Shown here piece by piece: positions 49,511-60,327 of a stretch of DNA of 64,000 bases. Origin of the DNA: Anaeromyxobacter sp. PSR-1 (GTDB lineage Bacteria > Myxococcota > Myxococcia > Myxococcales > Anaeromyxobacteraceae). Both the position numbers and the translations under genes were made by a program. Position 1 is the first letter of the stretch; each line of letters begins with the position of its first letter. Where the stretch lies: contig NZ_BAZG01000005.1 of assembly GCF_000964525.1 (NCBI RefSeq), positions 1-64,000 on the forward strand. The letters are read 5' to 3'. The notes below the pieces were generated by a model that did not search any database, was not told where the DNA came from, and saw only the letters and a program-made list of their open reading frames with translations.

Positions 49511-52500
49511 GCTACGTCGCGCGGTACGTGAAGCGGCCGCACCTGCTCCTCTCGCTGGTGCTGCTCCTCTCGGTGGTGGGGGTGGTCGGCTACTTCCGGA
49601 TGCCGGTGAACCTCTTCCCGGACAGCGAGCGGCCGCAGATCGCGGTCGTCACGGTCTGGCGGGGGGCCTCCGCCGACGACGTCTCGGCGGAGGTGAGCCG
49701 CGTGATCGAGAAGGAGGTCAAGACCATCGACCTCGTCCGCCGCGTGACCTCCACCTCGAACGACGAGGTCTCGGTCGTGAACGCGGAGTTCGAGTACGAG
49801 AAGGGGCTCGACTCGGCCGCGACGGACGTGCGGAGCGCGCTCGACAAGATCCGCCCGCTGCTGCCGCCTGATCTCCGGCCGTTCCAGGTCTTCAAGGTCT
49901 CCTCCGCGACGCCGGCGGTCCTCACCCTGTCGATACGGTCCAAGGAAGGCGCGCACCTCGACCTCGCCATGGTGCGGCGGCTCGCGGAGAACCCGATCAA
50001 GGAGCGGCTCCTCCGCCTCCCCGAGATCGGAAACGTGGAGGTGTTCGGGGGATACCAGAGCGTGGTGCGCGTCTCGCTCGATCCCGACCGGCTGCAGGCG
50101 TTCCGGCTCTCGCCCGGGCAGGTCGCCACCGCTCTGGCGGGGCTGAACCGGAACATCCCGGAGGGCCTCGTCGTCACCGATGCGACGCACCTGCTCCTCA
50201 AGACGGCCGGGGAATTCAGGACGGTGGAGGACGTCGCCGCGGCGGTGGTGAGCGCGGGACCAGGGGCCCCCATCTACCTGCGCGACGTGGCGACGGCCGC
50301 GCCGGGCGTCCAGGAGCGGCTCTCCGCGTTCCACGGGAACGGGAAGCCGGCCATCGGCATCAACGTGCAGCGGCCGCTGTCGGGTCACGCGCTCCCCACC
50401 ATCCAGTCGGTCATGAAGGCGCTCCCCCACCTCGAGCGCGACTATCCCGGCCTGGCCTTCGAGGTCGCCGACACGCAGGGCGAGCTGATCCAGAAGAGCG
50501 TCTCGAACATGGCGGACGCCCTGCGCGACGCCATCCTCATGACGGCGCTGGTCATATTCCTGTTCCTCGCCGACGTGCGCGGGATGCTGCTGGCCGCGAT
50601 CTCGATCCCGTTCACGTACCTCGTCACCTTCGCGTTCATGTGGCTCTTCGGCTTCGAGCTCAACATGGTGACGCTGACGGGCGTGATCCTCGGGGTCGGC
50701 ATGCTCCTCGACGACGCCATCGTGGTGCTGGAGAACATCGAGCGCCACCACAAGCAGCTCGGGAAGGACCTCGGCGAGGCGGTGGTGGGCGGGACCGAGG
50801 AGGTGATGCTCGCGATCCTCTCCGGGACCTACGCCACGGTGGTGGTCCTGATGCCGATCATCTTCATCGGCGGCTTCGTCCAGACGGTGCTCCGGCCGCT
50901 GAGCCTCACTCTCTCCATCGCGCTCCTCGCGTCCTACGTGGTCTCGGTCACGGTCCTCCCAATCCTAGCGCCCGTGATCCTGCGCCTGGGTGGCCGGATG
51001 GAACGCTGGCGCTGGGAGAAGGGCCTCGACCGGTTCGTCTCGCGGCGGGTGCTCGGACCGGTGCAGGAGTTCTTTGCGCGCGCGGTCCGGCTCGCGCTCC
51101 GACACCCCCTGCCGTTCCTGCTCCCGGCGGTGATGATGCTCGTCCTCACTGGGCGCGTCCTCATGCCGCTGGTCGGCCGGGATCTGATGCCGCCCATGGA
51201 CACCGGGATCTTCCGGGTGACGTTCGAGGCGTACCCGAACGCTTCCCTCTCCAGTGCGGAGGCGCTGCTGGGGAAGGTCGAGAAGATCGTGTGGGACCAG
51301 GGGGGCGTCGTCCGCTCGTCCGCCACGCTCGGATCCGAGCCCGGTGTCCTCTCCTTCGGCTCAGGACGCAACGCGCAGCAAGCGTTCGTCACGGTCCACC
51401 TGGTCGACCGCTTCCATCGCGGCCGGACCCTGTGGCAGGTCGAGGACGAGGTCCGCCGCAGGTTGAGCGAGCTCCCCGGCCTCCGCTACCCGGCGGTGTT
51501 CGACTATGGCGCCACCCCGCTCTCCACCATCCGCTCCACCGTGGACCTCGTCATCTCGGGCTCAGATCCGGCGGTCCTCGATCGGCTCGCCCGCGACGTC
51601 GAGCGGCGCATGCTGACCGCGGGCGGGGTCCGCTCCGTCGCGCGGACCTGGACGCTGGACCGCGCCGAGCTGCGCTTCGCGCCCTCGCCGGAGTTGCTGA
51701 GCCTCGCGGGCACCGATCCGAGCTCGGTGGCGGCCCAGCTCGGCGCGCAGGTCCAGGGTGGCCCGGCGACGCTCTTCCGCGTGCCGCAGCAGGACTCGTT
51801 CCCGATCTGGCTCCAGGCGCCTGCCGCGCGCCGCACCGCCGAAGGGGACCTGGCCACGCTTCCCATCCTCACCGCCAGCGGACCCGTGCCCCTGTCCTCG
51901 CTCGGTGAGGTGAGCCGCGCGATCGTCCCGACGCTGCACTCCCGCCAGAACCTGGTCGAGACCGTGGACGTGCTCGGCTACCGCGGCACCGACGCCGTGA
52001 CGCACCTCGGCGCGAACGTGGACGCGGCCCTGGCCGGCCTGGAGCTGCCGCCGGGCTACACGATCACGGACGAGGGCGAGCGCAAGGCCATGGCGGAGTC
52101 CTTCTCGGCGCTCATGGCGGCGCTCCTGCTGGGGCTCGTGCTCCTGTACTTCTCGCTCGTCCCCGCCTTCCGGTCGTTCCTTCACCCCCTCACGATCATG
52201 GTCGCGATTCCGCTCGGCCTCATCGGGGCGGCGTGGGCGATGCTGGTGACCGGCAAGCATCAGTGCATGCCGTCGTTCATGGGCATGATCCTGCTCGCCG
52301 GGATCGTGGTGAAGAACAGCATCCTCCTCATCGACTTTATCCAGGAGGCCCGGGCGCGCGGAGCGTCCATCGAAGACGCGCTCGTCGAGTCAGTGCGCGT
52401 CCGCACCCGCCCCATCCTCATGACCGCGGCCGGGACTGCGGTCGGGATGCTCCCCATCGCGCTCGAGTGGGCGATCGGGCTGGAGCGGCTCTCGCCGCTC

Positions 52501-52662
52501 GCCATCGTGGCGATCGGGGGCCTCGTCGTCTCCACTTTTCTCACGCTCCTCTACGTCCCGCTCATCTACGACCTGCTCGAGCGTGCGAAGGTCCGGCTCC
52601 GGCGCGTGGTCGAGGTGGCGCATCCCTCGGCGCCAGACGCGCCTGGCGCGCCCGAGCCGTAG
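49507..52662 (+). CDS. RND efflux pump, HAE-type (third system)
   Basis: 1051 residues from a GTG overlapping the MFP stop. MPVNLFPDSERPQIAVVTVWRGASADDV, segment-4 LTGVILGVGMLLDDAIVVLENIERH with the DD proton relay, and the late FMGMILLAGIVVKNSILLIDFI are typical. It probably exports organic compounds; the operon has no regulator of its own except possibly the Crp/Fnr protein encoded convergently just downstream. Confidence 0.87.
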   Translation: MSYVARYVKRPHLLLSLVLLLSVVGVVGYFRMPVNLFPDSERPQIAVVTVWRGASADDVSAEVSRVIEKEVKTIDLVRRVTSTSNDEVSVVNAEFEYEKGLDSAATDVRSALDKIRPLLPPDLRPFQVFKVSSATPAVLTLSIRSKEGAHLDLAMVRRLAENPIKERLLRLPEIGNVEVFGGYQSVVRVSLDPDRLQAFRLSPGQVATALAGLNRNIPEGLVVTDATHLLLKTAGEFRTVEDVAAAVVSAGPGAPIYLRDVATAAPGVQERLSAFHGNGKPAIGINVQRPLSGHALPTIQSVMKALPHLERDYPGLAFEVADTQGELIQKSVSNMADALRDAILMTALVIFLFLADVRGMLLAAISIPFTYLVTFAFMWLFGFELNMVTLTGVILGVGMLLDDAIVVLENIERHHKQLGKDLGEAVVGGTEEVMLAILSGTYATVVVLMPIIFIGGFVQTVLRPLSLTLSIALLASYVVSVTVLPILAPVILRLGGRMERWRWEKGLDRFVSRRVLGPVQEFFARAVRLALRHPLPFLLPAVMMLVLTGRVLMPLVGRDLMPPMDTGIFRVTFEAYPNASLSSAEALLGKVEKIVWDQGGVVRSSATLGSEPGVLSFGSGRNAQQAFVTVHLVDRFHRGRTLWQVEDEVRRRLSELPGLRYPAVFDYGATPLSTIRSTVDLVISGSDPAVLDRLARDVERRMLTAGGVRSVARTWTLDRAELRFAPSPELLSLAGTDPSSVAAQLGAQVQGGPATLFRVPQQDSFPIWLQAPAARRTAEGDLATLPILTASGPVPLSSLGEVSRAIVPTLHSRQNLVETVDVLGYRGTDAVTHLGANVDAALAGLELPPGYTITDEGERKAMAESFSALMAALLLGLVLLYFSLVPAFRSFLHPLTIMVAIPLGLIGAAWAMLVTGKHQCMPSFMGMILLAGIVVKNSILLIDFIQEARARGASIEDALVESVRVRTRPILMTAAGTAVGMLPIALEWAIGLERLSPLAIVAIGGLVVSTFLTLLYVPLIYDLLERAKVRLRRVVEVAHPSAPDAPGAPEP

Positions 52663-52672
52663 GGAGGGCTGC

Positions 52673-53344
52673 TCAGGGCTCGTGCGCGCCGGCTCCGGCG
52701 GCGCGCCGGAGTGCGGCCGGATCGAGCACCTGGTACCGGCGTGGTCCGAGCCGGTGCAGGACGCGCTCTCCGACGAGCTTGGTGATGGCGCGCGAGAAGC
52801 TCTCCGGGGCGACTCCGATGGCCCCCGCGAACTCGCGCGCGCGCACGGGCAGCTCCAGCACGACGAGGGCGCCGGGGCGTACGCCCGCCGGCAGGAGCGA
52901 GGCGAGCGCCGACGCGACACGCGGCAGCACCTCCGGGATGGATGAGCGCTCTATCCGGTCGAACGCCTCGCGCAGCCTCGTCGCGAGGAGCCTCACCAGC
53001 GCGAACGCGACCTGAGGATCCCGCTGGAACGCCAGGAGGAGGTCGCTCCGGGACACGACCAGTGCCGTGACGTCGTCGAGCGCCTGCGCCGTGGCCGGAT
53101 ACGGGCGGCCGTCGAGGAACGGCATGAAACCGAACACGTCTCCGGGTCCGAAGAGATAGATGGTGACCGCGCTCCCGGTCGGCAGCACCCGGTAGATCTT
53201 CACCCGGCCGGACTCGATGGCGACGAGCGTCCCCGACTCATCGCCCTCCCTCCAAAGGAGGTCGCCGGCCCCGAAGGTCCGGCCACGCGCGTACGGCGCG
53301 AGGAGCGTGCGCGCCTCGCGCGCGAGTGCGGCGGTCAACTGCAC
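52673..53344 (-). CDS. Crp/Fnr-family transcription regulator
   Basis: 223 residues from a GTG. Cyclic-nucleotide-type sensor fold (GTLVAIESGRVKIYRVLPTG, YLFGPGDVFGFMPFLDG) and a winged helix (FAGAIGVAPESFSRAITKLVGERVLHRLGPRRYQVLD). No Fnr-type N-terminal cysteines, so it is not an oxygen-sensing FeS protein; haem or a small ligand is possible. It is convergent with the RND operon. A decayed paralogue lies at 2024-2515. Confidence 0.85.
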   Translation of the reverse strand: MQLTAALAREARTLLAPYARGRTFGAGDLLWREGDESGTLVAIESGRVKIYRVLPTGSAVTIYLFGPGDVFGFMPFLDGRPYPATAQALDDVTALVVSRSDLLLAFQRDPQVAFALVRLLATRLREAFDRIERSSIPEVLPRVASALASLLPAGVRPGALVVLELPVRAREFAGAIGVAPESFSRAITKLVGERVLHRLGPRRYQVLDPAALRRAAGAGAHEP

Positions 53345-53641
53345 GGCGGCGGCCCTTCATCGGCGGCCACGTGCTCGGCTCGAGGGTCGGTGTTCACGAG
53401 CGAATCATCCTATACCAGGAGCCTGCGGAGCTTCGCGGTCGCTCGTCCGCATGCCGCAGCGGTGGCTCGTGCGGATCCAGCCCACGCAGTCATGTCTTCG
53501 CCCAATCGCCCGCCCTCCTCAGTCGTGCGACATCGTGCCGCCATGGAAAGTCCCTTTTGAGCGCGTCATCATGCCGCCGACGCGCCGATCGGGCCGCACA
53601 GTGCGCGGAGGCGCGCCCATAGAGTGAGGGGGTCACCTCCC

Positions 53642-55021
<1,380 letters not shown>

Positions 55022-55089
55022 TCGAAGCAGAGGAAAGAGCGAGCGCCCCGTGGCGGGGGTTCCATGGGGCGCTCGCCAGGTCACCCGGA

Positions 55090-57393
55090 CTAGTCGCCGC
55101 TCAGCCGCGCACCTGCATGACACTTGCTGCAGGAGTTCGGCATGATGTCGAGATCCGAGCCACCGCTCGCCAGCTTGAGCGCGCCGCTCTGCGACGGCCA
55201 CACGATGTCGAACACGTGCGAGGCGGCGTTCCCCTCCGTGATGGCGACCTGACCCATGGCGTCGAGCCCGAGGTGCCACTGCGTCACGTCGCTGATGTCG
55301 TTCTTCTTGCCGGTCTTCGGCATGTGGCAGGACGTGCATCGCCCGACCGGGCTGGCGTCGTTGGTCGGCGAGTACGTGGCCATCCCCATGCTCGCGCGCT
55401 GCTGCATGTGCTCTCCCACCGCCATCGCCACCGTGATCCGCGCGGCGGTGACCTGATCCGCCGTGAAGGTGGTACTGGCGCCGCTCAGCGTGACGCCGTC
55501 GTTCGCCGAGTGCATCGCCGCGACGTCGGACTGCGCCACCGACGCGAAAGGTCCGTGCGTCGCGTGGCAGCCGAGGCAGAGCGTGTTGTCCTTCATGCGC
55601 GGGTTGCGGAGCTCGTACTCACCCATCCCGAACTTTGGCGGGCCGTAGTAGGTGCTGTGTGGATCGTGGCAGTCGAAGCAGGCGAGGCGCTCGTATGAGT
55701 TGTTCGAATGCTTCGAGGCCGTCAGCATCGGGTACTCCTGGTCGTGGGCCTTGGTGTGGATGCGATCCGGCCAGGTCTCGACTCCGCCACCGTCGAGGAG
55801 CGGCTGCTGGAACCCCTTGATGAAGTCCGACAGCTCGTAGACACCCGGCACGAACACACCGTTCCCGAGGGTGTCCATGTTGTCCGCCTGGAACGGCATC
55901 TTGAAGGCGCCGTCGGGATTCTTGCTCGAGCCGCTGTGAGCCGAGTGGCACTGCGCGCAGACCTGCTGCGCAGCGTGCGACGTCAGATACCGTGGGATGA
56001 TGATCTGGTCGCGCGGATTGCCTCCTGCCAGGTGCCCCGAGGCGGGTCCGTGACACCGCTCACACGTGATGTTGATGTCCTTGTAATCGTACGAGGTCAG
56101 GAGTGACGCGGGGCCGGTGAACGTGATCTGCAGGCCAGTGTTGTGGCACGACGAGCAAAGTCGCCCGGTCGTGCGCTCCTGCTTCAGCCACTTGTCCGGA
56201 TAGATCTTGTAGAACTTGGGCGAGACCGCGCCGTAGGCCGGGTTGGTGTTGCCGTCCTGGACGAGGTAGACGGGGAGGATCAGGAAGTCGCGATCCCGGT
56301 CGGCCTCGGTGGTGTACTGCACGGCCCAGTGGTTCACGGCGTAGGGGACGTCTTTCGGCTTCGTGAGGTAGCGCTGCTTGTAGACGCCGAAGTTCGGTCG
56401 ATTGTCGACGCCGCCGTCACCCTCGCCACCGATGGTCGCCGCGACGGGGATCAGCGTGCCGTCGTTGACCATGCAGTCGGGGGTACCGGCGAACTTCATC
56501 GCGTAGGCACCCGGTGTGTTCTGGCACATGTACACCGGCACGAATGCCTTGCCCTCGATGGGGTCGACCGCCTGCACGTGCGGGTCGAGCGTCTGGCCGA
56601 CGGCGGGCCACATCTCGATCTTGACCATGCGCGAGGTGCCGGGGGTGACGAAGTGATAGTGCGCGGCCAGGTGCTGGGACGCGGCCACGTCCTGGTGGCA
56701 CAGCGTGCACATCTTCTCGCCTAGGTAGGTGGCGGTGTCCGCCGGCCTCCCCGAGAGTGTCACGGTCACGTCGGAGAGCGTCGCCCCCGCGGCGACGTAG
56801 TGCGACTGGCGATCGCCGCCGTCGAGAAACCCGACGGGCGCCTTAGCCAGCAGGTACACGAACCCGGGGGAAACGTTCGTGAGCGTGAAGCTCCCATCCG
56901 CGGCGCTCGTGGCGGTGGAGGTCTGACCTTGCACGGTGACCACGGCGCCTGCGAGCGGACCTCCCGATGGCCTGCGAACCCAGCCGGTGATCGTCGAGGG
57001 GGCCGAGGCGGAGGGCTCGAGGGTCAGCGTCACCTGCGACTTGGCTCCTCCGACCACTCCGACCGCAGCCACCGTCGAGGTGACGTAGCCTGACTTGGTC
57101 GCCGAGACGGTGTAGGCGCCGACCGGCAGATCGGTGAGGACGAACGCACCCTGGTCGTCGGAGGTGGCCGTCGCCGTGGCGGGCGAGGTCTCCACAGTGA
57201 CCCCGGCAACGCCGGCGCCGGCGGCTGTCTTGATGCTCCCCTGGATCGACCCGCGGTCGACGGCCGGTGTGCCCCCGGTCCCCTGCGGCCCTTCGGGCCC
57301 CTGGACTCCCGCTGGTCCCGGAGTCCCGTCGTTTCCACTGCACCCGGCGAGCAGCAGGACGGCGATCGCCAGGGCCGATACGTGTCTTGTCAC
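55090..57393 (-). CDS. Octahaem c-type cytochrome lipoprotein with carboxypeptidase-regulatory-like domains
   Basis: 767 residues. Lipobox LLLAGC; a short collagen-like run (GPAGVQGPEGPQG); two CarboxypepD-reg-like beta domains at about 45-130 and 135-215 (SIQGSIKTAAGAGVAGVTVETS, ITGWVRRPSGGPLAGAVVTV); then eight haem sites: CTLCH, CSSCH, CERCH, CAQCH, CFDCH, CLGCH, CTSCH and CSKCH. The last has the stretch ending SKCHAGARLSGD. It is probably exposed on the outer membrane, with the beta domains acting as spacer, and may carry out extracellular electron transfer. Its substrate is unknown. A sigma-54 promoter precedes it. Confidence 0.88.
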   Translation of the reverse strand: MTRHVSALAIAVLLLAGCSGNDGTPGPAGVQGPEGPQGTGGTPAVDRGSIQGSIKTAAGAGVAGVTVETSPATATATSDDQGAFVLTDLPVGAYTVSATKSGYVTSTVAAVGVVGGAKSQVTLTLEPSASAPSTITGWVRRPSGGPLAGAVVTVQGQTSTATSAADGSFTLTNVSPGFVYLLAKAPVGFLDGGDRQSHYVAAGATLSDVTVTLSGRPADTATYLGEKMCTLCHQDVAASQHLAAHYHFVTPGTSRMVKIEMWPAVGQTLDPHVQAVDPIEGKAFVPVYMCQNTPGAYAMKFAGTPDCMVNDGTLIPVAATIGGEGDGGVDNRPNFGVYKQRYLTKPKDVPYAVNHWAVQYTTEADRDRDFLILPVYLVQDGNTNPAYGAVSPKFYKIYPDKWLKQERTTGRLCSSCHNTGLQITFTGPASLLTSYDYKDINITCERCHGPASGHLAGGNPRDQIIIPRYLTSHAAQQVCAQCHSAHSGSSKNPDGAFKMPFQADNMDTLGNGVFVPGVYELSDFIKGFQQPLLDGGGVETWPDRIHTKAHDQEYPMLTASKHSNNSYERLACFDCHDPHSTYYGPPKFGMGEYELRNPRMKDNTLCLGCHATHGPFASVAQSDVAAMHSANDGVTLSGASTTFTADQVTAARITVAMAVGEHMQQRASMGMATYSPTNDASPVGRCTSCHMPKTGKKNDISDVTQWHLGLDAMGQVAITEGNAASHVFDIVWPSQSGALKLASGGSDLDIMPNSCSKCHAGARLSGD

Positions 57394-57463
57394 GTCGAAG
57401 CCTCCCTCGTGCAGTTGCCGGGCGAAGCGCCCGCCGCTTCGCGTTGCGAAGCCGAACGGCCGG

Positions 57464-57480
57464 GAGCAAGGCGCGTGCCC
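57464..57480 (-). promoter_or_regulatory. Sigma-54 promoter of the octahaem cytochrome gene
   Basis: On the minus strand GGGCACGCGCCTTGCT matches TGGCACG-N4-TTGCW at all but the first base, with the GG-N10-GC spacing exact. It would place the transcript start about 60 bp before the GTG/ATG at 57393. A dyad TGTTTC-AGGTGG-GGAACA at 57545-57562, 65 bp further upstream, is a candidate activator site. Confidence 0.7.
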
Positions 57481-57572
57481 ATCCGCTGTCCATCAGCGTT
57501 GTCGGTGCTTCGGCGTCGGACCGGGCGAGCTGGACAGGCGAGCGTGTTTCAGGTGGGGAACAGGTTGGTTCA

Positions 57573-58877
57573 TCAAGGTGAGGTCGTGGCCGGATCCGCC
57601 GGACCGTTCCTGCGAACATCGAAGAAGTCGACCGAACGGCGAAGCGTCGCAGCCCGGCGAGAGAGCGTCTGCGCAGTGCACCATAGGTCCTGCGCCTTCA
57701 GCGCGTTGTCGCGTGCGATCTCGTCCACGGAGAGGACGTTGCGGTTGACGCGGGCGACACCGTCCCAGAGCTCGCCGGCGGAATCGGCGATCGTATCGAG
57801 GAGCGAGCTGGCGAGCCGTACAGGATCCTCGGAGGCCAGCCGCAACACGATGTGATCGCCGGCGGTCAGCTCGTTCCGAGCGCGGGAGTCTGCGCCGGTA
57901 TCGCAGAGCAACGGGCGCAGCCCGCGGGCAGAGTCGAGGGCTCGCGCGCTCGCGGCGCCCATCAGATGGAGCGTGGCGACCATCTCGGATGCGGTGGAAG
58001 CCTGGACGCTGGTGTGCTCCAGCAGCCAGCGCGCGTTTTCTTGGATCTGCTCCGACGCCGTGGCGAACTCGTGCGCTCCGCGCTTGATCTCCGACAGGAC
58101 GGCCTCGAGCCGGGCAGACATCATCGCGATGGCCCCCTGGAGGACTCCGATCTCGTCAGCGCGCGTCACGGCAACCTGCTCCCTGAGATCGCCTCGAGCG
58201 ATTCGCTGGGCGGCGCGCACCGCGCTGGACACGGGCCGGACCACGCTCGTGGTCATGAAGATCCCGGCGGCCGCACACGCCACGGCGGCGAACACGACCG
58301 CGAGCAGGACGTCTCGGCGAGCCGCTGCATACTGGTCCGCGGCTCGAGCTGCGGCGGTCTGGATCTCGCGGTGATGCCAGGAAACGAAGTCCTGCCACGC
58401 CGCCTGGACCCGACGCCGATCGGGGAGGATCGCATCGCGGACCAACCGCGCTGCCTCGGCTCTCCGACCCGAGAGGAGGCGTTCCTTGAAGATCCCGAAG
58501 TCGCGCCCGAACTCGTCGCACGCAAACTCGACGGATGAGAAGGCCGCCCGGGCCCCGTACGTCCGGAGGACCGCATGAATCGAGGAGTCGACCTGGTGCG
58601 CCTTCTCGCGGTTGGTCTGCACCGCCTCGAGGAGGGTTCGCGCGACCAGCGGATCGGGCTCGAGGAGGGCTTCCTGGATGAGCCGGGACGTCTCATTCGC
58701 GTGGACGAGCCCAGCCGAGGCCAGCTGCATCGCCGTGGAGTTCTCCTGCGCCGCCTGCTGGAACGAGCTGCGAACCCTCCCGAGGCGCTCGAGCGCCATG
58801 CTGCCCACCCCCAGCACCGCGAGGAGCGGCAGCGCATACGACAGCATCAAACGTACGCCCAGCGTGTGGCGAGCCAT
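57573..58877 (-). CDS. MCP-like membrane receptor lacking the signalling tip
   Basis: About 434 residues from the ATG at 58877. Two membrane segments enclose a four-helix-bundle-like periplasmic domain (RLMLSYALPLLAVLGVGS; then VLLAVVFAAVACAAAGIFMTT), followed by a HAMP region VRPVSSAVRAAQRIARGDLREQV. Coiled-coil sequence follows, but the conserved hairpin tip of chemoreceptors is absent and the C-terminus differs. It is therefore not a normal chemoreceptor; it may be a stand-alone signalling or regulatory membrane protein. It precedes the cytochrome gene on the same strand. Confidence 0.7.
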   Translation of the reverse strand: MARHTLGVRLMLSYALPLLAVLGVGSMALERLGRVRSSFQQAAQENSTAMQLASAGLVHANETSRLIQEALLEPDPLVARTLLEAVQTNREKAHQVDSSIHAVLRTYGARAAFSSVEFACDEFGRDFGIFKERLLSGRRAEAARLVRDAILPDRRRVQAAWQDFVSWHHREIQTAAARAADQYAAARRDVLLAVVFAAVACAAAGIFMTTSVVRPVSSAVRAAQRIARGDLREQVAVTRADEIGVLQGAIAMMSARLEAVLSEIKRGAHEFATASEQIQENARWLLEHTSVQASTASEMVATLHLMGAASARALDSARGLRPLLCDTGADSRARNELTAGDHIVLRLASEDPVRLASSLLDTIADSAGELWDGVARVNRNVLSVDEIARDNALKAQDLWCTAQTLSRRAATLRRSVDFFDVRRNGPADPATTSP

Positions 58878-59110
58878 CTGCACCTCCTCGAGGCAGATGG
58901 TGCACGTCGCAGGCCGGATGCTCCGGGCCGGCGCCTTCAGCTCGGCGACTAGCGCGCCAAGGAAGATCCATCGCTTGCTGAAAGGAGCCGCGAGCTCGGC
59001 GTGGCGGTGGCCGAAGGCGGGAGGCTGACCTGTGATGGAACGGTTCGTTCCAAGCCTGGCGCGGCGGGGAACTCGCGGACGCGCCCGCTAGGGCCGCGCT
59101 CAGGACGAGT

Positions 59111-59403
59111 CTAGCTGCAGGCGCGCACGGCCGAGGGCTCGGCGGCGCCGACGCGCGCCAGCACGCACCTCACGAACTCGGCCATCAGGCCATCCCGGGC
59201 GGTCGATCCGCCCATCACGAGGGTCCGCCTGCGCAGGTGCGTGAACCCCGGTACGCGATACTCCCGCAAACGGCCCGCCTCCACGTGCGCCCGGATCAGC
59301 TCCGTCGAGATGAAGGCGATCCCTTCCCCGCGCACGAGCGACTCCACGATCACGTGGAGGTCGTCGTACACGACCAGCCGGTGGAACTGGTGTCGTCCAC
59401 TTC
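59111..59403 (-). pseudogene. LysR-type regulator, C-terminal remnant
   Basis: The frame reads HRLVVYDDLHVIVESLVRGEGIAFISTELIRAHVEAGRLREY with TLVMGG further on, the end of a LysR effector-binding domain. The N-terminal helix-turn-helix is missing: at about 59400 the sequence switches to a cytochrome c remnant on the other strand. It is truncated and inactive. Confidence 0.6.
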
Positions 59404-59781
59404 GAGAGCGCAGCGCGGCAGGAGCATGCCTTCTCGAGGAGGTGCGGCGGATGCCATCGTCTGCTCACCGGCGAACGGGAAGGGCTCGGGATCGGGTCGA
59501 TTGGCCCGAATCTCTCGGGACTGTTCACGCCCTTCTATCCCGGAACCCTCCTCGAGGGGGAGCGATGGACCCCCGCACGGTTGCGCGAATGGCTGGAGAA
59601 TCCGCGCCGCTTCCGCCCGCTCGCCGAGATGCCGTCGCTGAAGCCGACGGAGGACGAGCGCCTCGCGATCGAGTCAGCGCTCGGCGGGGCCTCGCCGCTC
59701 ACGCGCGACGGCGCGAAACGACGAGCTGGACCGGGGGGCCGTCGTCGCGCACCGCGTCGACGCAGGCGAAGAAGCTCATGA
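59396..59781 (+). pseudogene. Truncated class I cytochrome c
   Basis: Plus-strand frame: FSRRCGGCHRLLTGEREGLGIGSIGPNLSGLF, then LREWLENPRRFRPLAEMPSLKPTEDERLAIESALG. CGGCH is the haem site and the methionine in EMPSLKP is the expected sixth ligand, both in class I positions. The signal peptide is missing, because the sequence upstream of the haem is the LysR remnant. The 3' end overlaps the arsR-like gene. The reading frame past SALG is arginine-rich and probably non-native. Confidence 0.65.
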
Positions 59782-60025
59782 TGCAGGGAACCCGGAGGCG
59801 GTAGAAGACCTGCAGCCCCTGACGGCGGTCCTCGAGGAGCCCAGAGCGGCGCATGAGCGAGAGGTGCTTCGACACGGTGGACATGTCGGAGCCGACGAGC
59901 CTCTGCAGATCGCAGACGCAGCGCTCACCCTCCGCGAGCGTCTCCAGGATGAGGAGCCGGCTGGGGTGCGCCATCGCCTTCAGCACCTTTGTTCGTGCCT
60001 GTCGCACGCTGCTCGGCCGGGCCAT
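59699..60025 (-). CDS. ArsR-family regulator with CVCDL metal site
   Basis: About 108 residues from the ATG at 60025; a longer frame to 60061 is unlikely because it would overlap the operator. ERCVCDLQRLVGSDMSTVSKHLSLMRRSGLLEDRR has the CVCDL arsenite-type site and the recognition helix; FYRLRVPCIMSFF adds another cysteine. It is divergent from the thioredoxin-CcdA-permease genes. A dyad at 60027 overlaps the region just before its start, so it probably represses itself and the divergent operon. A decayed paralogue is at 11000-11300. Confidence 0.85.
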   Translation of the reverse strand: MARPSSVRQARTKVLKAMAHPSRLLILETLAEGERCVCDLQRLVGSDMSTVSKHLSLMRRSGLLEDRRQGLQVFYRLRVPCIMSFFACVDAVRDDGPPVQLVVSRRRA

Positions 60026-60026
60026 G

Positions 60027-60044
60027 CTTGGCAATATCGTCAAG
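60027..60044. promoter_or_regulatory. Putative operator (site 4), next to the arsR-like start
   Basis: CTTGGC-AATATC-GTCAAG: same layout as sites 1-3 with one mismatch in the right arm. It begins two bases from the ATG of the regulator on the minus strand, the best argument that the motif is recognised by this ArsR-family protein. Confidence 0.5.
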
Positions 60045-60173
60045 TAGCAGCGGACCGTCAAGCGGGAGAGCCCAGGGCCTCCGGGGACCGCGAGCCCGCT
60101 GAGCAGGCTGTCGGCGGGTTGTCGTGTGGCATCACGTCGCAGTCCTTATGCGCGTGTCAGCGGCGCGGGATCA

Positions 60174-60189
60174 TTGGCAGAATCGCCAA
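60174..60189. promoter_or_regulatory. Putative operator (site 5)
   Basis: TTGGC-AGAATC-GCCAA, perfect arms and 6-bp spacer, in the 302-bp region between the divergent arsR-like and thioredoxin genes. Confidence 0.5.
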
Positions 60190-60250
60190 GCAGGAAATCC
60201 ACGTCGAGCGCGCGAACGCACGGCCGGGTCCCGAACGCAGAAAGACTACT

Positions 60251-60268
60251 TGGCCGATTGACCAAGCA
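60251..60268. promoter_or_regulatory. Putative operator (site 6)
   Basis: CTTGG and CCAAG form the outer arms of the same dyad (CTTGGC-CGATTG-ACCAAG, one mismatch), 59 bp before the thioredoxin start. No other feature was recognised in this intergenic region. Confidence 0.45.
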
Positions 60269-60327
60269 GTGCCCGCCGTGGCATGGTTCGGCCCGTTAGG
60301 CGCACGGCGCCACGAGGAGGAGTCACG

